Notes: generated by a model from the letters alone, not told the origin. DNA of 64,000 bases from JBAXEO01 sp963789515 (GCA_963789515.1 CAWBKW010000004.1:248001-312000), one strand, 5' to 3'; counted from the first letter of the stretch, positions 19,817 to 29,369 are shown. Numbers and translations are program-made.

Positions 19817-21372
19817 CTATTCCTCACCGTCCGAGCCGGTCGGACCGGCGGTGTCGTCGGTCATCTGACGCTTCGCGAACCGGCGCAGATACTCCTGCCT
19901 GTTGACCACGTCGACCTCGAGAACCTTGGCCAAACGGCGGTAGTCGGGATCCACCGTGCAGAACACCTTGGCGCGCTGAGCCAGCGCCATCGCGATGGCC
20001 GTCGGCAGGTCGATCTCGAGACGCTCCATGAGCTCTCGGGCGTCGGACTCCGAGTACGGCTCGGCGTGCAGCAGCTTGGCCATCTCGACGTCGCCCTGGA
20101 CGATGTCCTTGAGAGCCTCGTAGTCCTCCTCGGTCACCAGCCACTTCCTGCGGCCGCCCCGCATGAGGTCAGCCTGCTGGTACTCGACCATCTCGAGCAC
20201 GAAGTCCTGCGTGGTGAAGAACTTCTTGCGCCTGAGCAGCAGGAGCAGCGGCAGGAGCAGCAGCGGGGCCAGACAGAGCGGCCAGTAGTTGGGCGCGCGG
20301 CGGAATCGGTATCGGGGAGACCTGGTTGGGCCAGCCCCAGACCTGGATGCGGCCGTTGGAGGTGTCGGCGATGAAGATCTTGTTTCGCGTTCCGATCGCC
20401 GCACCGTTGGGGTAGTTGAACTCGCCGTCGGCGAACCCCTGCTGGCCGAAGGCCAGGATCTTGTCGCCCTTGGCCGTCCACAGACGTGCCGTCGTGTGCC
20501 AGCGTGTCGACCACTACCATGCGGTCGGCCGCCGTGGCCTTGTCGAAGGGGAAGCGGTTCAGGAAGGCGATTCCTCGAGGCAGACCATCGGTCACGATGA
20601 TCTTCTTGAAGGTTCCGTCCTTGTCGAAGATCTGGACGCGCCTGTTGTTGCTGTCGGTGACGTAGACCAGGCCCTTGTGCAACGTGATCCCGTTGGGGAA
20701 CTGGAAGAGCCCGGGGCGCAGTTTGGCGTCCTCGACCTGGCCCAGGTTGCCGACGGACTTCTTGAACTTCCCGTCGGGGCCAAAGATGAGCATCCGGTGG
20801 CCGTTGAGGATCTCGGTGACGTACAGGGTTCCGTCGGCTGCGAACGCCAGCGCGACGGGCGCCCACTGGACACCGCCGGTCTTGAAGGTCGGCAGCTGGT
20901 CCGGAGGCAGGTTCGGAAGGAACTCGCCCAGGTACTTGCCGGACAGGTCGTAGCGGAAGATGGTGCGCTGCCTGCGGTCCGTGACGTAGAGCTCGTTGCT
21001 CTTGGGGTTCTTCGCGATGTTGAGAGGGATGACCGTCTGCGACGCCCCGAACGACCGCTTGAACCTGCCCGCTTGGCTGAAGACGAGGACCTGGCGGCCG
21101 GTCGAGTCCGGCACGTAGACATCGTCACCGTCGATCATCACGCCGATCGGCCGCTGCAACTTCAGCGATGTGCCCGAGAACGCATAGAGGAACTGCGGCG
21201 GGTCGATGACGTCCTCGGAGACGGGAGCGATGTTGAACGTGAGCTTGTGCGTGGCCTGGTAGTAGGCGTAGTACGCACCGACCATGGCCAGCAGGAGAAT
21301 CAGAATGATGATGAGGGCGATCTTGCGAATCTGTGACCGGGTCAGGCGTCTACGTCCCTGTGCTTGCGTCAA
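19817..21372 (-). CDS. membrane-anchored NHL-repeat protein, two frame changes
   Basis: About 515 residues. Start TTG 21372 has GGAGG five bases upstream. A basic tail and one membrane helix (IALIIILILLLAMVGAYYAYY) lead into about six NHL propeller repeats (IGVMIDGDDVYVPDSTGRQVLVF, VYVTDSNNRRVQIFDKDG and so on). A second hydrophobic helix (LCLAPLLLLPLLLLL) then precedes a cytoplasmic-looking tail of about 120 residues (EEDYEALKDIVQGDVEMAKLL to RRFAKRQ). The frame changes near 20490 and 20310 each vanish on removing one base. Last gene of the cytochrome operon; a propeller outside and a soluble tail inside would suit a scaffold or sensor, which is inference. Confidence 0.72.
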
Positions 21373-21432
21373 CTTCGCCTCCGAAGAAGGGGTTGCTCGA
21401 GAGAAACTTCATCGGGCTCTGGAGCCCGTAGT

Positions 21433-22521
21433 CTACTTCTTGGACTTCTTCTTCGCTTGCTGCTTGAGCAGCGCCTCAACCTGCGGCTCCAGAACAAGGA
21501 TCTGCGCCTTGACCTCGGCGTTCTTGGGGTCGAGAGCCGCAGCCTCGCGGTAGACGTCGAGCGCGTCCTTCAGGCTGGCGCGCTTGACCAGTATCTCGCC
21601 ATGGAGTTTGGCGGCCTCGAAGCTCTTCTTGTCGAGGTTGCGCGCGATGAGGATGGAGTTGAGCGCGTCTTCGGTCGTGCCGGCGGCAAGACTCTTGCGC
21701 GCCTTCTCGATCCAAGTGGCCGCCGGGCCATACGCCTCGACGGCCTCGCGCGGCGGGTCGGCCTCGGGCGCGAGCTCGGCGGCGCGGACGAACTGGTAGG
21801 AAGCGTTCACGTCGTCTTTGTTCTGCTTGTAGAGCTGACCCAAGAAGTAGTGCGCTTCAGCGAAGCCGGGATCGAACTTGACGCCGATCTCGAGCTGCTG
21901 GATGGCGCCGTCGATCTCACCCATCCCCTGCAGCGCCTTGCCGAGATGGTAGTAGGTGTCCGAGGCATCCTTGCGGATGACAAGCGCCGCCTTGAAGAAG
22001 CCGGCCGCATCGTCGTAACGCTTCTTCTCATTGGCCAGGAGACCCAGGTTGTAGAGCGCGATCTCGCGAGACGAGCTGAGTGCACTGTACTGGCTGCCCT
22101 CGGTGAGCTCGACGACCTTCTTGAAGTAAGACTCCGCGGCAGCCGGGTTCTTCGCCGCGACCGCAACGAGACCCAGATCGAGATTGGCGCCGATGTGCTT
22201 GGGCTCGATCTTGAGCGCCGCGTTGAGCTGCTGCGTGGCCTCAGAGTACTTGCCCATACCGCCGAGCGCCTCGCCCAACCGAACGCGAAGGATGACATCG
22301 TTGGGGTTCTTGCGAACCTGCCCTTCGAGCATCCCCACGAGGCGTCCGGCCGCACTCGTCGCGAAGTTCGCCTGGCGGTCGCGGTACACGGAGTACCCGA
22401 AGTAGACGACCGCGCCCAACATGAGCGCCACGAGTAGGGCAAGAGCGAGGTTCAGCCAGAGATTGAGGCCGCCGCGGCGGCGCTCAGGAGCCGGTTCTGT
22501 CTCGACGCGAACGTCAGTCAT
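21433..22521 (-). CDS. membrane-anchored TPR protein
   Basis: Intact, 362 residues. One N-terminal membrane helix (LWLNLALALLVALMLGAVVYF) is followed by about seven TPR units, for example GKYSEATQQLNAALKIEPKHIGANLDLGLVA and DASDTYYHLGKALQGMGEIDGAIQQLEIGVKFDP. The C-terminus is Lys-rich. TPRs bind protein partners, so this is probably an assembly or scaffold factor for the cytochrome complex encoded by the same operon (cytochromes upstream, NHL protein downstream). A 200-base gap separates it from the 20-heme gene; that gap contains two copies of CCGCGGTCGAGC but no gene. Confidence 0.8.
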   Translation of the reverse strand: MTDVRVETEPAPERRRGGLNLWLNLALALLVALMLGAVVYFGYSVYRDRQANFATSAAGRLVGMLEGQVRKNPNDVILRVRLGEALGGMGKYSEATQQLNAALKIEPKHIGANLDLGLVAVAAKNPAAAESYFKKVVELTEGSQYSALSSSREIALYNLGLLANEKKRYDDAAGFFKAALVIRKDASDTYYHLGKALQGMGEIDGAIQQLEIGVKFDPGFAEAHYFLGQLYKQNKDDVNASYQFVRAAELAPEADPPREAVEAYGPAATWIEKARKSLAAGTTEDALNSILIARNLDKKSFEAAKLHGEILVKRASLKDALDVYREAAALDPKNAEVKAQILVLEPQVEALLKQQAKKKSKK

Positions 22522-22724
22522 AGGCGGTACTACCTCTGAATCCCTTGGTGGCGCAGGGGCCTGCCGGGACCATAGTCCAGCGCCAACGGGTGGGTCAATG
22601 AAGGCTACTTGCGAGCAACGTGCGTGTCAACGAAACCCGCGGTCGAGCGGGGCAAACCTACCGCGGTCGAGCAAAGCGAATGCTGTGCCGCGCGCGGCGG
22701 TGCAGCGAGGAACACACAAGCTCT

Positions 22725-24329
22725 CTAGATTCCGAGCTCCGTGTGGCACTTCAGGCACAGCTCGGCGCCCTTGTACGGAGCTATCTCCCGGTTAAGTGCG
22801 TCGACCGCGCCGTGACACTGGTAGCACAGCCGGAGGTCGTGACCCTGTTGCAGCTCGACTTGCCGCGCGGCCTTGGACGTTCCGAACGAGATGTGGCACT
22901 CGTAGCAGCGGTAGGGACGGCCCTTCTTCTCGCCGACGTTGAAGTGCACCGCGTGCTCGGCGAATCCCTTGTTCTGGATCGACGTGGGCGGCTGCTGCGC
23001 CATCTGCGGGTGGCAGGGGACGCAGTTGGCGGAGATGAGTTCGGCGTTCTTCACGCCGAGGTGGTGGCAGTTCTGGCAGGTCTCGCGGTCCTGATGACAC
23101 ACGTTGCAGTCTTCGGAGCTGATGCCGGGCTCGGGTTTGTGGTTCTGAATCCACCCGGGCGGATGCGGCATGCTCGTCTTGTGACACCGCGTGCACGACT
23201 TGGTGGTGTGACAGGCCCCGCAGTCGCCCTTCTTGTCGAGGTACAGCTTGCCGTGGAGCTTCGTCCAGCTGCTCTTCGTGTGAGACGTGGGGACGATCGG
23301 CTTGCCGGTCGGGTTGTCACCTTGGTGGCAGGCGATGCAGAACTCGGTCTTGTGGCACATCGCGCAATACGACGGATCCGCGCCTGCCCGCACCTTGTGA
23401 TCACCTTCGATGAACTTCTTGGTGTGGTTCTTGGGGACCAGATCGAAGCCCTTGGGATGGCAGGCACCGCAGTCCTCGGTGGCGATGATTCCCTGCCCTT
23501 GGTGCTGCAACCCGTGGCAGCGGTAGCACGACTGCATGTCCGGAACGGCGATGCCCTTGGCGCTGTGTCCGAACTTCGGATGGCACGCCTCACAGGGGTA
23601 GGCGCGCTGCAGGTGCTTCGCGTGGGCGAAGATCAGTCGGCCCGGGACTATGCTGTCGAGGTCCGGATGGCAGTAGACGCACTGGGCCATGGTGGTCGGC
23701 CCAGTGGGATAGATCTTGATCGACGGCCCCTTGGGGGCCTCCCTGATGACCGATGCGTACGAGTCGGGCAGCGGGTCGATCTTGACGCTCTTCTCAACGT
23801 GGCAGGGGTTGCAGTCCTTGCTTGCCGTGTGACACATCATGCAGTCATTGGTGCCGGTCTTGTTGGCGCTCTCGGCGTGCGGCTTCCCTGCGAACTCCTT
23901 GATCGGCTGGTGATCCGCGGGCACGAGATCGAAGGTCTCCGTGTGGCAGGAGCGACACTCCGAACTCGCGAGCTCGCCCTGTGGACCGTGCTGCACGCCG
24001 TGGCAGGCGTAGCAGACCTCCATGGGCACTGAGGAGGTGACCCCGTTCTGGTGCGGCATGCTCGAGTGGCAGCCGTCGCAGCTGACCATGAGGTGGCTAC
24101 CGTGGTTGAACACGAGGCCGGGCTTGTTGACCGAAGACAGGTCGAGGTGACACGGAGCACACTGCTGGGGCTCGACCGGCGCAGCCGTGTCGATGGCCGT
24201 CGCCGTTGACGGGTCGAACTCCGTGGCGGCCGTTCCGGAGCGCACGGACACAAGCAGGAAGGCGGCTGCGAGAACAACCGCAGCCACCCCCCAGAGCCTC
24301 ACGCGCGGATTATCGGCCTTCCGCTTCAC
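22725..24329 (-). CDS. 20-heme c-type cytochrome
   Basis: Intact, 534 residues with an N-terminal signal/anchor (LWGVAAVVLAAAFLLVSV). I count 20 CXXCH sites, from CAPCH near residue 57 to CLKCH at the C-terminus, with many extra His residues for bis-His ligation. Heme groups alternate in blocks such as CYACHGVQHGPQG and CYRCHGLQHQGQG, indicating internal duplication. It sits outside the cytoplasmic membrane and probably conducts electrons between the cytochrome b pool and other cytochromes. Fourth gene of the 27.9-19.8 kb operon. Confidence 0.9.
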   Translation of the reverse strand: MKRKADNPRVRLWGVAAVVLAAAFLLVSVRSGTAATEFDPSTATAIDTAAPVEPQQCAPCHLDLSSVNKPGLVFNHGSHLMVSCDGCHSSMPHQNGVTSSVPMEVCYACHGVQHGPQGELASSECRSCHTETFDLVPADHQPIKEFAGKPHAESANKTGTNDCMMCHTASKDCNPCHVEKSVKIDPLPDSYASVIREAPKGPSIKIYPTGPTTMAQCVYCHPDLDSIVPGRLIFAHAKHLQRAYPCEACHPKFGHSAKGIAVPDMQSCYRCHGLQHQGQGIIATEDCGACHPKGFDLVPKNHTKKFIEGDHKVRAGADPSYCAMCHKTEFCIACHQGDNPTGKPIVPTSHTKSSWTKLHGKLYLDKKGDCGACHTTKSCTRCHKTSMPHPPGWIQNHKPEPGISSEDCNVCHQDRETCQNCHHLGVKNAELISANCVPCHPQMAQQPPTSIQNKGFAEHAVHFNVGEKKGRPYRCYECHISFGTSKAARQVELQQGHDLRLCYQCHGAVDALNREIAPYKGAELCLKCHTELGI

Positions 24330-24351
24330 GATGTCGTAGAACCCCTGTTCA

Positions 24352-25687
24352 TCAGTTCCCGCCGATCATGCCTCTGATGTTCGAGACGAACCGCAGGACC
24401 GGGTTGGCGGCTCTCACGGCCGTCTTCTGGTGGATCAGCTGACCGGCGGCGGCTGCGAACTTCTCGTTCGAACCCTTGTGGCAGCCCGGCTGACCGCAGG
24501 TGGTGCCGAGGTTGGCCGCGTACACGCTCGACTCAGGATCGTTCTTGGGAAGGACCAGGTGCGAGTTGTGGCACTGCCAGCACGCGGGCGCATCTGCGGC
24601 GCCCTTCTTGTACGCGCGGCCGTGGTAGTAGTCGTTGTACGTCTCGTAGGCCTCGCCGTGCTGCTTGCAGCGCGCGCACGTGCGATACGCCGAGGCATGC
24701 ATGGCCTCGCTGGCTTCGGCGCTGTCGAGGCGCTTGATGAAGTGACCACCGTGGCAGGAGCCGCAGGTCGCAGACTCGTAGTTGCCCTCGCGGATCTTCT
24801 CGAGCGTGGATCGAGTCGTTGTAGAGCGGAACCGGTGCGCGGTTGCTCTCATCCTCAGCGTCCTGGTGGCAGACGCCACACTCGATACCCGCGTTGACAT
24901 TCCAGAGCTTCGTGTATGACGGCTTGTCGTCGTAGCGGTAGTCGGGGTGGCACTGCTGGCAGGTGATGTCGCGGTGCGCCGAGTCCTCGACACCCGAGAC
25001 CTCGAAGGACTTGTTGCCGCCGCCGAGGGTCTTCAGCAGTGTGGCGTTACCGTGACAGGTGAGGCATCCCGAGCGGCTGCTTCCGTCGGAGATGCTCGGG
25101 TCGTAGTCCCACCCGTCCTTGGGCTGCCACTTGATGCCCTTCTGATCGTGACAGGTGACGCAGTCGGCGGGCTTGTGGCACATCATGCACTGGTCGTTGA
25201 GATGCTCCTCGGCGGGCTTGACGTGGGGCTTGAGTGCCCAGTCATCGGTATGCGACGCGGGACGAAGCTGCCACTTGGGGGTGAGGTGGCAGGCCTCGCA
25301 CTCGCCCTTGGCGATGACGCCCTTGGGCCCGTGCCGTAGACCGTGGCAGTTCCAGCAGCCCTTCATGGTGGGCTTCTCAGTGCCGGACTGCCGGTGCGGG
25401 AATCGCGGATGGCAGTCGCTGCACTGCATGAGGATGTGGTTTCCGTGGGAGAAGATGATCTCGTTCGCGTAGTTCTTGGTGTTGGCGATGTTCGCGTGAC
25501 ACAGCGCCGTGCACTCCCCCTCGTACACGGGCGAGTTCGCAAGTTGCGCCAGCACATCCGTGGGCGTCTGTTGCGGATTCTGATCCGCCGCGAACGCCGC
25601 CGAGGCGACCGCCAGAGAAGCCGCGAATGCCACCGCCGTCAGCGCGATGGTCAGCCGCCGTGTGCGTGCTCTCTTCTGTAGGGACAT
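24352..25687 (-). CDS. multiheme c-type cytochrome with unusual heme motifs, one frame change
   Basis: About 445 residues with a signal peptide (LTIALTAVAFAASLAVASAAFA). Ten normal CXXCH sites are present, plus three atypical ones: CTALCH (CX3CH) first, CGQPGCH (CX4CH) last, and CARCKQH, where the expected His is replaced by Lys or pushed two residues on. The C-terminal third (YYHGRAYKKGAADAPACWQCHNSHLVLP) is paralogous to that of the next cytochrome upstream in the operon. A frame change near 24806 disappears when one A is removed. The start ATG is chosen for the signal peptide; a longer frame begins at 25732. Confidence 0.85.
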
Positions 25688-25735
25688 GCTGTGCAACCCC
25701 TTCTCCCCTTGCGAGATCCCGTGAGACCTCATGAC

Positions 25736-26839
25736 TTATGACCCATCTCTGCGGAAGACCTGTCCGACTTGGTAGAACACGTTACTGATCGCCTGCCTGG
25801 CAGAGTTGGCGACCGCATACACGGGGTTCTCCTGCAGTGTCGCTGACTTGCGGTGAATCAACCTCGCGTAGTCAGTGTACTGGTCGTTCAACGTGCCCTT
25901 GTGGCACTGGCCACAGGTGGTGATGAGATTGTCCTGGTTGGTCCAGGAGAGGCGATTGGCCGAGGGCAGGATCAGATGCGTGTTGTGGCACTGCCAACAC
26001 GCCGGGGCGTCCTCGGCCCCGCGACGGTAGGCCGCGCCGTGATAGTAGTCAGCATAGGTCGACGCCGCCTTGGTGTGACACTGGCCGCACATCTCGAGCG
26101 CGGACCCATGGATGATCTCGGCGGCGGCCGTGTCGGTCTTGCTCGGGATCGCATGACCGCCGTGGCAGTCGCCGCAGAGCGGGCGCGGCTTGCCGGGGGC
26201 CGTGGAGTCCGGGGCGCCCACCGTGGTCGTGACGTCCGCGGTGCCGGTGGGACTCGGGCTTCCCGCTGTGGAGTGCGCACTGTTGGCCCACTCGAGGAAC
26301 TTGTCGCGGTGGCAGTTCTTGCAGGCGCTCTTGGCGAGTATCTTCCACTCGTCACTCGCGACGGTGTTGGGGTGCGGCGTCTTGTAGGCGAAGTCGACAT
26401 GGCAGTCGGTGCAGAGGGTCTGCGCGTGGGCCGATGCATTGATGACATCGACGCTGACGTAGAGGCTCGTGACCTTGCCGTTGACGATCCTGACGAGGTT
26501 GGGGTCCCCGTGACAGACCAGACAGCCCGACTTGCCGGCGACCCCGATGGTCCAGTCGAGGTTGTAGGTCGAGGTCGCAACCTTGGCGCCGGGAGGAAGC
26601 GGCGTGGTGTACACGCCCTTGGAGTTCACGCCGGGAGGAACGTACGTCGGCGAGGTGAGGCCGAAGGGGTTCTGCTTGGGAGCCGCTGCTGCTGCTGCCG
26701 CTGCTGCTTCCAGCTGAGCCGTCGTCGGGGCGGTTCGCTGCGGAACCGGCGCCGAGGGGTAGTCGAAGGCGTACGCCGAAGTCGGCAGCACGAGGGCGGC
26801 TGCTAGAAGAGCGACGACTGTGGCAGTGCGCATGCGCAT
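25736..26839 (-). CDS. 7-heme c-type cytochrome
   Basis: Intact, 367 residues. A signal peptide (ATVVALLAAALVLPTSAYA) is followed by an Ala-rich stretch and seven CXXCH sites: CLVCH, CTDCH, CKNCH, CGDCH, CGQCH, CWQCH and CGQCH. The C-terminal part (YADYYHGAAYRRGAEDAPACWQCHNTHLILP) is typical of respiratory multiheme cytochromes and is shared with the downstream paralogue. It is placed directly after the cytochrome b gene, so it probably takes electrons from, or gives them to, the membrane quinone pool through that protein. Confidence 0.9.
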   Translation of the reverse strand: MRMRTATVVALLAAALVLPTSAYAFDYPSAPVPQRTAPTTAQLEAAAAAAAAAPKQNPFGLTSPTYVPPGVNSKGVYTTPLPPGAKVATSTYNLDWTIGVAGKSGCLVCHGDPNLVRIVNGKVTSLYVSVDVINASAHAQTLCTDCHVDFAYKTPHPNTVASDEWKILAKSACKNCHRDKFLEWANSAHSTAGSPSPTGTADVTTTVGAPDSTAPGKPRPLCGDCHGGHAIPSKTDTAAAEIIHGSALEMCGQCHTKAASTYADYYHGAAYRRGAEDAPACWQCHNTHLILPSANRLSWTNQDNLITTCGQCHKGTLNDQYTDYARLIHRKSATLQENPVYAVANSARQAISNVFYQVGQVFRRDGS

Positions 26840-26873
26840 TCGCGGGTCTCTCTCACGTGCGGTCGGGTGCGGC

Positions 26874-27746
26874 TCAGTGATGCACTGGCCCGGCTACGGC
26901 GGGGGTCTCATCGTAGCCAAGTTCGACGTGGTGGTGCTCTTCTTCCTTCCTCACAACGAAACTCAAGCCAAAGAAGTCGAGGAACGCAGGAAAGTCCTCC
27001 GTGACCGAAAGATACACGTGAATCGTCGTGAGCACGATGAACAGCCAGTTGACCACGTAGTGGATCGTGCGCGCATACCACCCCGCGAGGTCCGTTGAGC
27101 CCAGCAGGCTGCCGGCCCAAAGGCCCACGATCACGTCGCGTCCGGTCACGCCGGCGTGACCGAAGAAGGTGATGGCCTGCGTGAAGGGAACCGGGTAGGT
27201 CAGCAAGGCGAACCCGCTGATCGCCTGGATGATGAGCAGCGGCACGAAGATGATGTAGGTCGACTTCTGCATCACGTTGTACTTGCCGAGATGCGGCTTC
27301 GAGGGCTTCACGAAGATGTAGTACAGGATGACCTTGGGTGCGGTCGTGATGTCGCGCTTGGTGATGGCGAACTCCCGATAGTCGCGCCGCTTGGATGCGA
27401 ATGCGTACCACAGGCGCCATACCAGGTTGGCGATGACGATGACCATCGCAACGTAGTGGACCCACCGCATGCCGTTACGGCCACCGCTGAAGAACGGGAA
27501 CCGGATGTACATGCCGGACACGGCCAACGCGATCATCGCGGCCACGTGCTGGAAGTGCATCAGCTTGGGAGCCGCGGGGATCGGCCCGCCTTCGTGGTGA
27601 GGCCACTCCCAACCCACGAAGCGACGCTTGGCCCTACCCGTGAGGATGTTGCCCAGGAAGTGCCCGCACAAGGCGATGACGATCACGCTGTAGAGAAGCG
27701 TGAACACCACATCGATCCATACGTTGAGTTGCGTCAGTCCTAGCAA
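26874..27746 (-). CDS. cytochrome b561-type membrane subunit
   Basis: About 290 residues with four to five membrane helices. Conserved features of the hydrogenase/thiosulfate reductase cytochrome b family include MHFQHVAAMIALAVSGMYI and HYVVNWLFIVLTTIHVYLS, which provide His ligands for b hemes, and a first helix FTLLYSVIVIALCGHFLGNI. It should link the quinone pool to the periplasmic-side cytochromes. TTG 27746 lies seven bases after GGGG and fits the protein start best. It heads the operon containing the three multiheme cytochromes, TPR and NHL proteins, with the promoter and palindrome about 120 bases upstream. Confidence 0.87.
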   Translation of the reverse strand: MLGLTQLNVWIDVVFTLLYSVIVIALCGHFLGNILTGRAKRRFVGWEWPHHEGGPIPAAPKLMHFQHVAAMIALAVSGMYIRFPFFSGGRNGMRWVHYVAMVIVIANLVWRLWYAFASKRRDYREFAITKRDITTAPKVILYYIFVKPSKPHLGKYNVMQKSTYIIFVPLLIIQAISGFALLTYPVPFTQAITFFGHAGVTGRDVIVGLWAGSLLGSTDLAGWYARTIHYVVNWLFIVLTTIHVYLSVTEDFPAFLDFFGLSFVVRKEEEHHHVELGYDETPAVAGPVHH

Positions 27747-27867
27747 CTGACAACCCCTACTCCCTATTCGGGCCGTACCTGTCGGCTGGCACGGCTGGTC
27801 TGCCGTCGAGGCAAGTTGCACTGATCGCACGCGAACGCCGGTCGCATGCGGCGATGCCCTTCGGGCT

Positions 27868-27883
27868 TGTAACAGCAGTTACA
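27868..27883 (-). promoter_or_regulatory. operator palindrome TGTAAC-N4-GTTACA of the cytochrome operon
   Basis: The same perfect 16-bp palindrome as at 19690-19705. It begins three bases after the -10 box, covering the expected start point, a position that favours repression. Confidence 0.68.
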
Positions 27884-27886
27884 CAC

Positions 27887-27915
27887 ATACTAAGGACGCC
27901 TCGAGGGAGTGTCAA
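27887..27915 (-). promoter_or_regulatory. sigma70 promoter of the cytochrome operon
   Basis: On the minus strand TTGACA, a 17-base spacer and TAGTAT are near consensus. It drives the cytochrome b gene and the genes after it. Confidence 0.68.
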
Positions 27916-27951
27916 CGAACGTGGGGCCTTCCGACGCGCTCCCGACCGCGT

Positions 27952-28194
27952 CTAGACGTCCTCGATCCGGGCGCGCGCGGTGACCTCGATACCGGCCGCG
28001 TCCAGGTAGCCGAGCGCGCGATCCTCGTCGGCGACTTCGATCCGCAGGGCGATGCCACAGTGCGCACCGATGGACTTGGGCGCGGGGATCGGAACGACCT
28101 CGATGCCCAGGTCGCCGATGAGCTTCTCGGCATCGAGCGCGTCGTGGGTGGACTCGAAGCCGAGAACCGCGAAGACCCGCGGCTCGCGTGTCAC
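27952..28194 (-). CDS. DUF3343 putative Se/S carrier-like protein
   Basis: 80 residues: RVFAVLGFESTHDALDAEKLIG, PIPAPKSIGAHCGIALRI and a C-terminal Ile/Val-rich strand. This matches the DUF3343 family, whose conserved Cys (in AHCGIALR) is thought to carry selenium or sulfur. Genes of this family tend to accompany cysteine desulfurases and selenium genes. Its GTG start overlaps the stop of the desulfurase gene by four bases, so the two are translationally coupled. It is the last gene of the Mo/W operon. Confidence 0.8.
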   Translation of the reverse strand: MTREPRVFAVLGFESTHDALDAEKLIGDLGIEVVPIPAPKSIGAHCGIALRIEVADEDRALGYLDAAGIEVTARARIEDV

Positions 28195-29369
28195 GACCCC
28201 TCCTCGGCGAGCGTTCGCAGGGCGGCGAGGGCGGCGTCGATGTCGTCGACGGTGTTGCCGTAGCCGATCCCGAGGCGAAGGGCGCCCGTCTCGAGCGTAC
28301 CGACGGTGCGGTGGGCCCACGGCGCGCAGTGGAGTCCCGCGCGCGCGGCGATGCCCCAGCGGCGGTCGAGCGCGAAGGCGAGGCGGTCGGCGCCGATGGC
28401 TTCGTGGACAAGCGAGATGACCGGCACTCGCGGGGCGCCCGGCTCGGGACCGAGCACCGAGAAGCCCGGGATGTCGAGCACGCCTTCGTGCAGGCGGCGG
28501 ACGAGCAGTCGCTCCTGCGCACGGATCTCGTCAGCATGCGCGTCAAGGAAGCGGACGGCGGCGCCAAGACCTGCGATGCCGGGGGTGTTGGGTGTGCCGG
28601 CCTCGTAGCGGTCCGGTCGCACGAGCGGTGCGCCCTCGTCGGCGCTCGAACCTCCGCCGGTCCCGCCGGTCACGAGCGGGGTGGGGTCACAGTCGGATGC
28701 GAGGTAGAGGACGCCGACACCCTGCGGGCCGAGAAGGCCCTTGTGTCCGGAGCACGCCCACGCGTCGGCGCCGAGGCTTCCCAGGTCGATCGGCAGGTGA
28801 CCGCCGGCCTGGGCGCCATCGACCAGCATCAGGGCGCCGGCGGCATGCGCGATGTCGGAGAGGTCGGCCACCGGCTGGATCGCCCCGGTCAGGTTGCTCG
28901 CATGCTGGCAGACGACCGCGCGGGTGCCCGCCTGGCCGACGACCGCCTCGACCTCCTCGGCGATGACGGTGCCGGTCGCGTCAGCGTCGACGAGCACGAC
29001 GTCCACGCCGAGTTGTGCGAGGTCGAAGAGCGGCCGGGCGACGGCGTTGTGCTCCATCGAGCAGGCGACGACCCGGTCGCCCGGCGAGAGCAGCCCCCGC
29101 AGGACCAGATTCATCGCCTCGGTGCAGCCCGGCGAGAAGAGCAGTTCGTGGGCGTCAGGCACACCGAGGAATGCGGCCACGTCACGCCGTGACTCGTGGA
29201 TGAGCCGCGAGGTCGCCATGGCCATGCGGTAGGCGCCGCGACCGGGGTTGCCGCCGTAGACGGTCAGGGCCTCGACGACCGCTGCGACGACCTCGGTCGG
29301 CTTGGGCCACGAGGTCGCGCCGTGGTCGAGGTAGATGGTCGGCGGAGGTGTCGGAGGCACGGTCGGCAT
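28191..29369 (-). CDS. cysteine desulfurase family protein (class V aminotransferase fold)
   Basis: 392 residues, intact. PLP enzyme that takes sulfur or selenium from cysteine or selenocysteine. It begins IYLDHGATSWPKP, and the PLP lysine is in ACSGHKGLLGPQGVG; the catalytic Cys lies in ARAGLHCAPWAH near the C-terminus. This subgroup (the short-loop form with TPNTPGIAGL) is often found beside DUF3343 in selenium-using anaerobes, so it may supply selenide or sulfide for SelD, MPT synthesis or FdhD; which one is inference. It directly follows mogA. Confidence 0.87.
   Translation of the reverse strand: MPTVPPTPPPTIYLDHGATSWPKPTEVVAAVVEALTVYGGNPGRGAYRMAMATSRLIHESRRDVAAFLGVPDAHELLFSPGCTEAMNLVLRGLLSPGDRVVACSMEHNAVARPLFDLAQLGVDVVLVDADATGTVIAEEVEAVVGQAGTRAVVCQHASNLTGAIQPVADLSDIAHAAGALMLVDGAQAGGHLPIDLGSLGADAWACSGHKGLLGPQGVGVLYLASDCDPTPLVTGGTGGGSSADEGAPLVRPDRYEAGTPNTPGIAGLGAAVRFLDAHADEIRAQERLLVRRLHEGVLDIPGFSVLGPEPGAPRVPVISLVHEAIGADRLAFALDRRWGIAARAGLHCAPWAHRTVGTLETGALRLGIGYGNTVDDIDAALAALRTLAEEGS

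Noticed and set aside
27156..27743. Long plus-strand frame opposite cytochrome b
   Set aside because: Charged low-complexity translation without any motif, exactly opposite a recognised membrane protein.
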